A DNA stretch of 64,000 bases from Streptomyces sp. Ru71 (GTDB taxonomy: Bacteria; Actinomycetota; Actinomycetes; Streptomycetales; Streptomycetaceae): positions 42,192 through 106,191 of the forward strand of contig NZ_PQSS01000021.1 of assembly GCF_002920535.1 (NCBI RefSeq), given 5' to 3'. Position numbers and translations under genes: made by a program. This document shows positions 43,818-52,023 of this stretch, piece after piece. Every line of letters starts with the position of its first letter. The first letter of the stretch is position 1. The notes beneath the pieces are model-generated. The model was not told the DNA's origin and did no database searches. It was given only the letters and a program-made list of their open reading frames with translations.

Positions 43818-44759
43818 ATGAGCACGATCACCCTGGCCGCCAAACGCCGCCGCGCGGCGCTGCGCAATCTGGCCTTCCTGTCGCCCTGGCTGATCGGGTT
43901 CGCGGTGTTCTTCGCCTACCCGCTGCTCTCCACGGTCTACTTCTCGTTCATGCACTACGACGGCTTCCGGCCGCCGACGTGGAGCGGGACGAAGAACTGG
44001 TCCTACGTCTTCGCGCACTACCCGCTGTTCTGGCCCGCGCTGCGCAACACGCTGTGGCTGGTCCTGGTCATGGTGAGCCTGCGGGTGGTCTTCGGACTGG
44101 GCGTCGGCCTGCTCATCACGAAGATCAAGACCGGTGCGGGCGTCTTCCGCACCCTGTTCTACCTGCCCTACCTGGCCCCGCCGGTGGCGGCCACCATGGC
44201 GTTCGCGTTCCTGCTCAACCCCGGCACCGGGCCGGTGAACTCCCTCCTGGAGAAGACCGGACTGCCGGCGCCCGGCTGGTTCAACGACCCCGCCTGGTCC
44301 AAGCCGGCGCTCACCCTGCTCGCGCTGTGGGGCATCGGCGACCTCATGGTCGTCTTCATGGCGGCGCTGCTCGACGTGCCCACCGAGCAGTACGAGGCGG
44401 CGGAGCTGGACGGGGCGTCGGCCTGGCAGCGGTTCCGGTACGTCACGCTGCCGAACATCTCCCCCATCGTGATGTTCGCCGTGGTCACCGGCGTGATCCA
44501 GACGATGCAGTGCTACACGCAGCCGCTGATCGCCGGGAAGGTCGCCTCGGGTGTGATCCAGGGCGCGGGCACCCAGTTCGAGCCGGGCTACCCGGACAAG
44601 TCCACGCTCACCCTCCCCCAACTCGTCTACAACCTCGGCTTCCAGCGCTTCGACTACGGCTCCGCCTGTGTCGTCGCCCTGGTGCTGTTCGCCCTGTCCA
44701 TGGTGTTCACCGCGTTCCTGATGCGGCGCCGGGGCGGTCTGATCCAGGCAGGTGACTGA
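43818..44759 (+). CDS. csnF: chitosan-oligosaccharide ABC transporter permease 1
   Basis: 313 aa, ATG 2 nt after the csnE stop. Six membrane helices of the MalF-type sugar permease (LAFLSPWLIGFAVFFAYPLL at the N-terminus; FYLPYLAPPVAATMAFAFLL), with the EAA motif EQYEAAELDGASAWQRFRYVTLPNISP. It pairs with CsnG; the shared MsiK ATPase is assumed. Confidence 0.92.
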   Translation: MSTITLAAKRRRAALRNLAFLSPWLIGFAVFFAYPLLSTVYFSFMHYDGFRPPTWSGTKNWSYVFAHYPLFWPALRNTLWLVLVMVSLRVVFGLGVGLLITKIKTGAGVFRTLFYLPYLAPPVAATMAFAFLLNPGTGPVNSLLEKTGLPAPGWFNDPAWSKPALTLLALWGIGDLMVVFMAALLDVPTEQYEAAELDGASAWQRFRYVTLPNISPIVMFAVVTGVIQTMQCYTQPLIAGKVASGVIQGAGTQFEPGYPDKSTLTLPQLVYNLGFQRFDYGSACVVALVLFALSMVFTAFLMRRRGGLIQAGD

Positions 44760-44762
44760 CCC

Positions 44763-45653
44763 ATGACCCAAGTACTGGACAAGCCGGTGCAGGTCGCCGT
44801 GCGCCCCGCGGACGAGCGCACCGCCCGCCGCCGGGCCCTGCTGCGGTGGATCGCGGTGCACTCCCTGGGCGTCGCCGCGGCCCTGTTCTTCGTCCTGCCG
44901 TTCGTGTTCGTCCTCCTCACCTCCCTGATGAGCGACAGTCAGGCCCTCAGCCGCGACCTGATCCCGCACACCTGGGAGTGGGGCAACTACCGGAAGGTCT
45001 TCGACACCCCCGGCTTCCTCACCTGGTGGAAGAACACACTGCTGTACGCCGGACTGGGAACCTTCCTCACCGTCGTCTCCTCGATCCCCGTGGCGTACGC
45101 GCTGGCCAAGTTCCGCTTCCGCGGGCGCAATCTGGCGCTGATGCTGGTGATCTCGATGATGATGCTGCCGCCGCAGGTCGTCGTCATCCCGATGTACCTG
45201 TTCTGGGCCAGGCAGCTGGACCTGTCCGGCTCGCTGTGGCCGCTGATCGTCCCGATGGCGTTCGGGGACGCGTTCTCCGTCTTCCTGCTGCGGCAGTTCC
45301 TGACGACCATCCCGAACGAGTACCTGGACGCGGCGAGGGTCGACGGCTGCGGGGAGGTCAGGACCCTGCTGCGGGTCGTCCTGCCCATGGCGAAGCCGGG
45401 CATCGCCGCGGTCGCCCTGTTCCAGTTCTTCTACGCCTGGAACGACTACTTCGGCCCGCAGATCTACGCCTCCGAGAACCCCGGTGCCTGGACGCTGAGT
45501 TACGGCCTGGAGTCCTTCAAGGGCGCGCACCACACCGACTGGAACCTCACCATGGCCGCCACCGTTCTGGTGATGGCCCCCGTGATCCTCGTGTTCTTCT
45601 TCGCGCAGAAGGCGTTCGTCGAGGGCGTCACGCTCACCGGAGTGAAGGGTTAA
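44763..45653 (+). CDS. csnG: chitosan-oligosaccharide ABC transporter permease 2
   Basis: 296 aa, 3 nt after csnF. MalG-type permease: six helices (HSLGVAAALFFVLPFVFVLL; LMLVISMMMLPPQVVVIPMY), EAA loop NEYLDAARVDGCGEVRTLLRVVLPMAKPG. It completes the membrane channel. Confidence 0.92.
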   Translation: MTQVLDKPVQVAVRPADERTARRRALLRWIAVHSLGVAAALFFVLPFVFVLLTSLMSDSQALSRDLIPHTWEWGNYRKVFDTPGFLTWWKNTLLYAGLGTFLTVVSSIPVAYALAKFRFRGRNLALMLVISMMMLPPQVVVIPMYLFWARQLDLSGSLWPLIVPMAFGDAFSVFLLRQFLTTIPNEYLDAARVDGCGEVRTLLRVVLPMAKPGIAAVALFQFFYAWNDYFGPQIYASENPGAWTLSYGLESFKGAHHTDWNLTMAATVLVMAPVILVFFFAQKAFVEGVTLTGVKG

Positions 45654-45659
45654 GCAAGC

Positions 45660-46925
45660 ATGAAACTCACCGTGGTCGGGGGCGGCTCGACCTACACGCC
45701 CGAACTCGTCGACGGCTTCGCGCGCCTGCGGGACACCCTGCCGATCGAGGAGCTGGTCCTCGTCGACCCGGCCGCCGAGCGGCTGGAGCTGGTGGGCGGG
45801 CTCGCCCGCCGGATCTTCGCCCGGCAGGGCCATCCGGGCCGTGTCGTCACCACCGCCGACCTCGACGCCGGTGTGGACGGCGCGGACGCGGTGCTGCTGC
45901 AACTGCGCGTGGGCGGTCAGGCGGCCCGCGAGCGGGACGAGACCTGGCCGCTGGAGTGCGGCTGCGTCGGCCAGGAGACCACTGGCGCGGGCGGCCTCGC
46001 CAAGGCGCTGCGCACCGTGCCCGTCGTCCTCGACATCGCCGAGCGGGTCCGCCGCACCAACCCGCGGGCCTGGATCATCGACTTCACCAACCCGGTCGGC
46101 ATCGTCACGCGCGCCCTGCTGCAGGCCGGCCACAAGGCGGTCGGGCTGTGCAACGTGGCGATCGGCCTGCAGCGCAAGTTCGCCGCCCACCTGGGCGTCA
46201 CACCCGCCGAGGTCCATCTGGACCATGTGGGCCTGAACCACCTCACCTGGGAGACCGGGGTGCGCCTGGGCGGCCCCGAGGGCGAGGACGTGCTGCCCCG
46301 GCTGCTCGCCGAGCACGGTGACGCCGTCGCCGCCGACCTGCGCCTGCCCCGCCCGCTGCTGGACCGCCTCGGCGTCGTCCCGTCGTACTACCTGCGCTAC
46401 TACTACGCCCACGACGAGGTCGTCGACGAGCTGCGCACCAAGCCGTCCCGGGCGGCCGAGGTCGCCGCGATGGAGCGGCAGCTCCTGGAGATGTACGGCG
46501 ATCCCGCGCTGGACACCAAGCCGGAGCTGCTCGCCAAGCGGGGCGGCGCCTTCTACTCGGAGGCGGCCGTCGACCTCGCGGCGGCACTGCTCGGCGGGGG
46601 CGGCAGCCCCTACCAGGTGGTCAACACCCTCAACAACGGCACGCTGCCCTTCCTGCCCGACGACGCGGTGGTCGAGGTGCAGGCCGCGGTCGGGGCCAAG
46701 GGCCCCGCCCCGCTGCCCGTACCGCGCCTGGACCCGCTGTACGCCGGTCTGGTCGCGAACGTCACCGCCTACGAGGGCCTGGCCCTGCGGGCGGCTCTGG
46801 AGGGCGGCCGCGACCGCGTCTTCCGCGCCCTGCTCGCCCATCCCCTGATCGGGCAGTACGCGTACGCCGAGACCCTCACCGACCGACTGATCGCGCACAA
46901 CCGGGAGCACCTTTCGTGGGCCTGA
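45660..46925 (+). CDS. csnH: GH4 family glycosidase (NAD/Mn-dependent)
   Basis: 421 aa. GH4 motifs: N-terminal Rossmann VVGGGSTYTPELVDGF, LLQLRVGGQAARERDE, GCVGQETTGAGGLAKAL, FTNPVGIVTRAL, Mn ligands Cys164 (LCNVAIGLQRK) and His194 (LNHLTW). GH4 enzymes cleave by a redox-elimination mechanism, mostly on 6-phosphoglycosides. In this operon it would hydrolyse imported glucosamine oligosaccharides, perhaps after phosphorylation by CsnK. The order of the two steps is not settled by sequence. Confidence 0.9.
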   Translation: MKLTVVGGGSTYTPELVDGFARLRDTLPIEELVLVDPAAERLELVGGLARRIFARQGHPGRVVTTADLDAGVDGADAVLLQLRVGGQAARERDETWPLECGCVGQETTGAGGLAKALRTVPVVLDIAERVRRTNPRAWIIDFTNPVGIVTRALLQAGHKAVGLCNVAIGLQRKFAAHLGVTPAEVHLDHVGLNHLTWETGVRLGGPEGEDVLPRLLAEHGDAVAADLRLPRPLLDRLGVVPSYYLRYYYAHDEVVDELRTKPSRAAEVAAMERQLLEMYGDPALDTKPELLAKRGGAFYSEAAVDLAAALLGGGGSPYQVVNTLNNGTLPFLPDDAVVEVQAAVGAKGPAPLPVPRLDPLYAGLVANVTAYEGLALRAALEGGRDRVFRALLAHPLIGQYAYAETLTDRLIAHNREHLSWA

Positions 46926-47896
46926 TGGGGGGCGTCCTCGCCATCGACGCCGGCAACAGCAAGACGGACGTGGCGGTCGTGGCCGTGGACGGCACCGTCC
47001 TCGCCACGGCGCGCGGCGGCGGGTTCCGGCCGCCCGCGGTGGGCGTCGAGCGGGCGGTGGACACGCTCGCGGAAGCGGTCGGCCAGGCGTACGCGCAGGC
47101 CGGCGTGACGGCCGTCGGACACGTCTCCGCCTGTCTGGCCAACGCCGACCTGCCGGTGGAGGAGGAGCAGTTGGCGGCGGCCCTGCACGCGCGCGCGTGG
47201 GGCGCCACCGTCGAGGTGCGCAACGACACCTTCGCGATCCTGCGGGCCGGCGTCGGCGAGCCGCGCGGGGTGGCCGTGGTGTGCGGGGCCGGCATCAACT
47301 GCGTCGGGATGCGCCCCGACGGCCGCACCGCCCGCTTCCCGGCGATCGGCCGCATCTCCGGCGACTGGGGCGGCGGCTGGGGGCTGGCCGAGGAGGCGCT
47401 GTGGCACGCGGCCCGCGCGGAGGACGGCCGCGGCGGCCCCACCGAGCTGGCCCGCACCCTGCCCGCGCACTTCGGGCTGGAGTCGATGTACGCGCTGATC
47501 GAGGCCCTGCACCTGGAGCGGGTGGAGCGCACGCGGCGGCACGAGCTGACGCCGGTGCTGTTCGCCACGGCCGCCGCCGGCGACCCGGTGGCCGGGGCGA
47601 TCGTCGACCGGCTCGCCGACGAGATCACCACCATGGCGGTGGTCGCGCTGACCCGCCTCGACCTGCTGGCGGAGGAGACCCCTGTGCTGCTCGGCGGCGG
47701 GGTGCTGACCGCCGGGCACGCCCGGCTCGACGACGGGGTGCGGCAGCTGCTGGCCGAGCGCGCGCCCAAGGCCGTGGCGCGGGTGGTGCGGGAGCGGCCG
47801 GTGCTGGGGGCCGCGCTGCTGGGCCTGGACCGGCTCGGGGCGGGCGCGGGGGCGCAGCAGCGGCTGCGGGCGCACTTCGCGCCCGGCGAGGACTGA
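46916..47896 (+). CDS. csnK: sugar/glucosamine kinase (BadF/BadG/BcrA/BcrD ATPase, NAGK type)
   Basis: 326 aa, GTG start overlapping csnH by 10 nt. ASKHA fold: phosphate-1 LAIDAGNSKTDVAVV, phosphate-2-like VVCGAGINCVG, adenosine-like VLLGGGVLTAGH. Similar to N-acetylglucosamine kinases and glucosamine kinases. It likely phosphorylates glucosamine or its oligosaccharides at C6 with ATP, feeding CsnH or the amino-sugar pathway. Last gene of the csn operon. Confidence 0.9.
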   Translation: MGLMGGVLAIDAGNSKTDVAVVAVDGTVLATARGGGFRPPAVGVERAVDTLAEAVGQAYAQAGVTAVGHVSACLANADLPVEEEQLAAALHARAWGATVEVRNDTFAILRAGVGEPRGVAVVCGAGINCVGMRPDGRTARFPAIGRISGDWGGGWGLAEEALWHAARAEDGRGGPTELARTLPAHFGLESMYALIEALHLERVERTRRHELTPVLFATAAAGDPVAGAIVDRLADEITTMAVVALTRLDLLAEETPVLLGGGVLTAGHARLDDGVRQLLAERAPKAVARVVRERPVLGAALLGLDRLGAGAGAQQRLRAHFAPGED

Positions 47897-47945
47897 GCGG
47901 CGCCGAAGAACCCACGGCACGGTGACGAGCCGTCACCCGAGAGTG

Positions 47946-47978
47946 ACGCCGGGGGAACCGATCCGGTTCCCCCGGCGT
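47946..47978 (+). terminator. csn operon terminator
   Basis: A perfect 15-bp stem (47946-47960 with 47964-47978) with a 3-nt loop, 49 nt after csnK. Confidence 0.88.
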
Positions 47979-48136
47979 ATTCATGGGCAGGGGCAGTTTC
48001 AGGACGGGCAGGGGCGGCGGATCCGAACGGGCCGGGCACGGCACTGCGATCCGATCAAGATCGGGTGACGGCCGGTGCGGATACCGGCCCCGGCAGCGAT
48101 ACTTGCGGCGACGGATGACCATGGGGGAGGTCAGCA

Positions 48137-49582
48137 GTGACACCACCGCAGCGAAGCAGCGCGGCGCCACCACCGGGTTCCGGCACGCCCACGATGCCCG
48201 CGATCCCGCCGCAGCCGGGCTCGCACCCGCCCGCGACCGCCGCACGACCCGGCTCCCCCGCGCCGGGCCGCCCCCCGCGCCGTACGGCGTTCGCCGAGGG
48301 CGTGGAGCGGCTGCGCGCCGCCGCCGTCACCGAACCGGGCCGGCTGCGCACCATCGGCGCCGTGCTGGCCCTGCTCGTGGTCGCGTTCGGCGCGGTCACC
48401 GCCTGGCAGACGTCCCAGCGGGCGGCCGCCGCCGACGACGTGCTGCACAAGAGCCGCCCGCTCAGCGCCGCCGCGGCCGACGTCTACCGCGCGCTCGCCG
48501 ACGCCAACACCGCCGCCTCCAGCGGCTTCCTGGCCGGCGGGCAGGAGACCAAGGCCTCCCGCGACCGCTACGAACTGGACATCCGCACCGCCGCCGCCGG
48601 CCTGGTCACGGCGGCCGGCAGCTCCGACCCCGGCTCCCCGGCCGCCGCCACCATCACCCGGCTGAACCGGCTGCTGCCCGAGTACAAGGGCCTGGTGGAG
48701 CGGGCCCGCACCTACAACCGGCAGGGCTTCCCGGTGGGCGGCGCCTATCTCCGGTACGCCAACGAGAAGATGCAGCAGCAGATGCTCCCGGCGGCCGAGG
48801 ACCTGTACACGAAGGAGAACGAACGGCTGGCCGCCGACTACGCGGACGCCACGCCCTACCCGTGGGCGGCGATCGCGCTCGGCGTTGTGGCGCTGGCCGC
48901 GCTGGGCTGGGCCCAGCACCGGCACTACCGGCGCACCCACCGCGTCCTCAACCACGGCCTGGTCGCGGCCACCACGGCGGCCACGGTGGTGCTGCTGTGG
49001 CTGGTCGTCGGCCACAGCGTCGCCCGCGCGGACCTCGACGACTCGCGCGAGAACGGGGTGCGCTCGCTGAACGTCCTGCAGGACGCCCGCATCGCCTCCC
49101 TCAAGGCGCGCTCCAACGAGAACCTCACCCTGGTGGCGCGCGGAGCGGAGACCACCAAGGACGGCAAGGACCTCTACGACTCCTCGTTCCGCACGGACAT
49201 GGCCGCCCTGGACCGCAGCCTCGCGCAGGCCCGCGGGCTCGCCGACGACCAGGCCGGCGCGAAGCCGGTCGTCGCGGCCGTCGGCAACATGACGGAGTGG
49301 AACCGGCGCCACGACGCGGCCCGCGGCCAGGACGAGTCCGGTGAGTACCAGAAGGCGCTGGACGGCGTGATCGGCGCCAAGGGCGCCACCGGCGAGTGCT
49401 TCGACAGCGTCGACGCCAACCTCGCCGCGGCGCTGGCGCACGAGGAGAAGGAGTTCCGGCAGGCGGCCGGCGATGGACTGGCGGCGATGGGCGGCCTGCC
49501 CTGGGGCGCCGCGGCCCTCGCCGTGCTGGCCGCGGCGACGGCGCTGATCGGCATCGGCCGCAGGCTTTCGGAGTACCGATGA
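48137..49582 (+). CDS. four-TM membrane protein, GlnX-like, head of the PknG cluster
   Basis: 481 aa, GTG with GGGGGAGG upstream. A Pro/Ala-rich cytoplasmic N-terminus (~65 residues) and four membrane segments (near 72-90, 243-259, 274-292 and 456-473) enclosing two outside helical domains of ~150 residues (residues 91-242 and 293-455), the second with one Cys (GECFDSVDANL). This matches the topology of GlnX, which in Corynebacterium relays the state of the binding protein GlnH to kinase PknG. The homology assignment rests on topology and gene order (GlnX-GlnH-...-PknG), not on a conserved motif. Confidence 0.75.
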   Translation: MTPPQRSSAAPPPGSGTPTMPAIPPQPGSHPPATAARPGSPAPGRPPRRTAFAEGVERLRAAAVTEPGRLRTIGAVLALLVVAFGAVTAWQTSQRAAAADDVLHKSRPLSAAAADVYRALADANTAASSGFLAGGQETKASRDRYELDIRTAAAGLVTAAGSSDPGSPAAATITRLNRLLPEYKGLVERARTYNRQGFPVGGAYLRYANEKMQQQMLPAAEDLYTKENERLAADYADATPYPWAAIALGVVALAALGWAQHRHYRRTHRVLNHGLVAATTAATVVLLWLVVGHSVARADLDDSRENGVRSLNVLQDARIASLKARSNENLTLVARGAETTKDGKDLYDSSFRTDMAALDRSLAQARGLADDQAGAKPVVAAVGNMTEWNRRHDAARGQDESGEYQKALDGVIGAKGATGECFDSVDANLAAALAHEEKEFRQAAGDGLAAMGGLPWGAAALAVLAAATALIGIGRRLSEYR

Positions 49583-50631
49583 GGGGCGCACCGGTGGAAG
49601 GGGGCGTGACGATGAGACTGCGGCACCTGCGGGCGGCTCTGCGGGGCTGGGGCGGGGTCGGCGCGATGGCGGCCGTGTGCGCCCTGGCGCTGGCGTGCGC
49701 GCTGCTGCTGCCGCTGACCCAGCGCGGCCCCGACGGCCGGGCGGCGGCGGGCGGCTCCTCCCGGGTCGCCGTCGGCACCCAGGCGCGCGCCGACAGCTGC
49801 ACGGCCCCCGAGAAGCAGACCCTGGCCCCCTCGGCGGCCGACGGGCCCACCATCGCCCGGATCAGGGCCAAGGGGAAGCTCGTCGTCGGCGTCGACCAGA
49901 ACAGCTATCGCTGGGGCTACCGCGACCCGAACAAGAAGGGCGCCCAGCTGGAGGGCTTCGACATCGACCTGGTGCACGCCATAGCCCGGGACGTCCTGGG
50001 CGACCCCGACGCGGTCCAGTTCAAGGCGATCCCCACCAACCAGCGCGTCCCGGCGATCCAGAACGGCGTCGTCGACATGGTCGTGCGCACGATGACGATC
50101 ACCTGCAAGCGGCTGAAGGACGTCGCCTTCTCCGCGCCCTACTTCCGCACCGGCCAGCAGGTCCTCGCCCCCAAGGACTCGCCGGTCACCGGCTACGACA
50201 CGTCCCTGGCCGGCAAGAGGATCTGCACGGCGGCCGGTTCGACGGCGTACACCACGCTGGAGGACGACAAGAAGAGCGGGCGGCTGCCGGCCTCCGCGGA
50301 CATCTCCACCACCGTCCCCAACCAGCTGGACTGCCTGGTCCGGCTGCAGCTCGGCGAGGTCGACGCGGTGGTCACCGACGGCGCGCTCGCCGCGAGCCAG
50401 GCCGCGCAGGACCCGACGGTCGAACTGAAGGGCAGGGCCTTCACCACCGAGTACTACGGCGTGGCGATGAAGAAGGACGCGGACGATCTGGTACGCCGGG
50501 TCAACCACATCCTGGTCGGCTACAGCGCGAGCGGCTGGCAGAGGTCGTACGGCGACTGGCTGTCGGCGACACTGGGGGCGGACTCGGCGACGTCCAGGCC
50601 GCCGGCGCCGCAGTACCTGCGGACGAGCTGA
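49579..50631 (+). CDS. amino-acid-binding protein (SBP_bac_3), GlnH-like
   Basis: 350 aa from ATG 49579 (ATGA overlap); an internal ATG at 49612 with a better GGAAGGGGG site gives 339 aa and is equally likely. A basic n-region and one hydrophobic segment (MAAVCALALACALLLPL) act as signal/anchor; a canonical lipobox is not seen. SBP_bac_3 features: KLVVGVDQNSYRWGYRDP, LEGFDIDLVHAIARDVLG, QNGVVDMVVRTMTIT, FSAPYF. No cognate permease or ATPase is present, so it is likely a sensor subunit, as GlnH in Corynebacterium and Mycobacterium, which senses aspartate/glutamate. Confidence 0.85.
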   Translation: MRGAPVEGGVTMRLRHLRAALRGWGGVGAMAAVCALALACALLLPLTQRGPDGRAAAGGSSRVAVGTQARADSCTAPEKQTLAPSAADGPTIARIRAKGKLVVGVDQNSYRWGYRDPNKKGAQLEGFDIDLVHAIARDVLGDPDAVQFKAIPTNQRVPAIQNGVVDMVVRTMTITCKRLKDVAFSAPYFRTGQQVLAPKDSPVTGYDTSLAGKRICTAAGSTAYTTLEDDKKSGRLPASADISTTVPNQLDCLVRLQLGEVDAVVTDGALAASQAAQDPTVELKGRAFTTEYYGVAMKKDADDLVRRVNHILVGYSASGWQRSYGDWLSATLGADSATSRPPAPQYLRTS

Positions 50632-50688
50632 CAGGCGCGGCAGGCACGAGCGAAGAGCAACGACCCACACAGCAGCGAGAGGTGATCG

Positions 50689-52023
50689 ATGGGCGTCACG
50701 GACCCCGCCGGGCCGGTGATGGACCGGGACGAGGTGGACCGTGCGCTGGCGCGGCTCGGCCAGGAGCACGAGGCGATCGAGACGTCGCTGCTGGCCCTGC
50801 AGGACCACGCGGGCCGCAGGCTCCTGGAGGGCGCCGAACTGACCGGCGTCACCAAGGAGCGCTGGATCGCCACGGAGGCGTCGATCACGCTGCTGTGGAC
50901 GTACTTCGACGCCTACACGGACGCGCTGCGCACCGCCCGTGAGATCCGCTCCCGGCGCCGCTGGTCCAGCCGCGAGGACCTGGTGGAGCTGACCGAGCTG
51001 CTGCGCGGCGAGTCCGTGACGGTCGCCGGCTCGGCCGCTGCCACCGCCAACGCGCCCACCCTGAACGGCGTTTCCGGCAAGCTCAGCGAGCGGTTCTCGC
51101 TGAGCGCGCTGGTGGACCGGATGAACGAGCTGTACGCGGCCGGCCTGGACATGGTGGTCGCCGCCGACGCGGTGTGGTCGGCGCTGCCCGCCCGTATCGA
51201 TTTACTGGCCGCCGAACTCCAGCGCACCCGGCAGCTGGCCCACTCCGTCGGGGTGCGCCCCGGCGAGCACCCGGCCGGCGACGACCTGGAGCGCATCACC
51301 CGCACCCTGACGAAGCTGCGCGAGGAGGTGGTCAGCGACCCGCTGGCCTACTGGGTGCCGGCGCAGGGCAGTTCGGCGCCCGGCGGCGGCCGCCCGGACA
51401 CCACGGTCTACGACCGTGAGGCGCGCGCCCTGGAGGAGGTGCGCCGGGAGATCGAGGCCGTGCTCACCGTGCGGCAGGACGCCGAGAAGCGGCTGGTGCG
51501 GCTGCGGGACGTGCTCTCCCGCGCGGACCGCACCCTGGCCGAGGCCCGCACCGCGCGCGGCGAGGTGCTGGCGAAGATCGCGGCCACCGAGGTGCCGGTG
51601 GTCAGCGGCCCGCCGACCGTGCTGCAGGAGCAGCTGGCCACGGCCGCCGAGTACCGCAGGCAGGCCCAGTGGCACCGGCTGTCGCCGCTGCTGGAGTCGC
51701 TGGAGCAGCGGGCCGAGGACGAACTGCTGCGCGCCCGCGAGTCGCTGACCGCGGTCACCGCGCCGCTCGCGGTGCGGGCCGAGCTGCGCGGCCGGCTGGA
51801 CGCGTACAAGGCGAAGGTGGCCCGGCACGGGCTGGCCGAGGACCCGCTGCTGGTCGAGCGGTACGAGAAGGCCCGCCGCATGCTGTGGAGCGCGCCCTGC
51901 GACCTGCGGGTCGCCGAGCAGGCCGTGCTGCGCTACCAGCAGGCGGCCGCCGAGGCGCTCGCCGCGCCGCGCGTGCCGGAGCAGCAGAGCGGGTCGCAGG
52001 ATGTCAGGGGGGAGTCGTCATGA
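50689..52023 (+). CDS. coiled-coil protein of the PknG cluster, unknown function; contains a TTA codon
   Basis: 444 aa, ATG 50689. No signal peptide or membrane helix; almost all helical with strong heptad-like charge (REARALEEVRREIEAVLT, AEKRLVRLRDVLSRADRTLA, ARGEVLAKI). It probably forms a long coiled coil. One Cys near the C-terminus. The codon for Leu at 51202-51204 is TTA, rare in Streptomyces and read by the bldA tRNA. The stop overlaps the kinase start (ATGA), so its translation probably couples to the kinase. Not recognised as a named family. Confidence 0.8.
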   Translation: MGVTDPAGPVMDRDEVDRALARLGQEHEAIETSLLALQDHAGRRLLEGAELTGVTKERWIATEASITLLWTYFDAYTDALRTAREIRSRRRWSSREDLVELTELLRGESVTVAGSAAATANAPTLNGVSGKLSERFSLSALVDRMNELYAAGLDMVVAADAVWSALPARIDLLAAELQRTRQLAHSVGVRPGEHPAGDDLERITRTLTKLREEVVSDPLAYWVPAQGSSAPGGGRPDTTVYDREARALEEVRREIEAVLTVRQDAEKRLVRLRDVLSRADRTLAEARTARGEVLAKIAATEVPVVSGPPTVLQEQLATAAEYRRQAQWHRLSPLLESLEQRAEDELLRARESLTAVTAPLAVRAELRGRLDAYKAKVARHGLAEDPLLVERYEKARRMLWSAPCDLRVAEQAVLRYQQAAAEALAAPRVPEQQSGSQDVRGESS

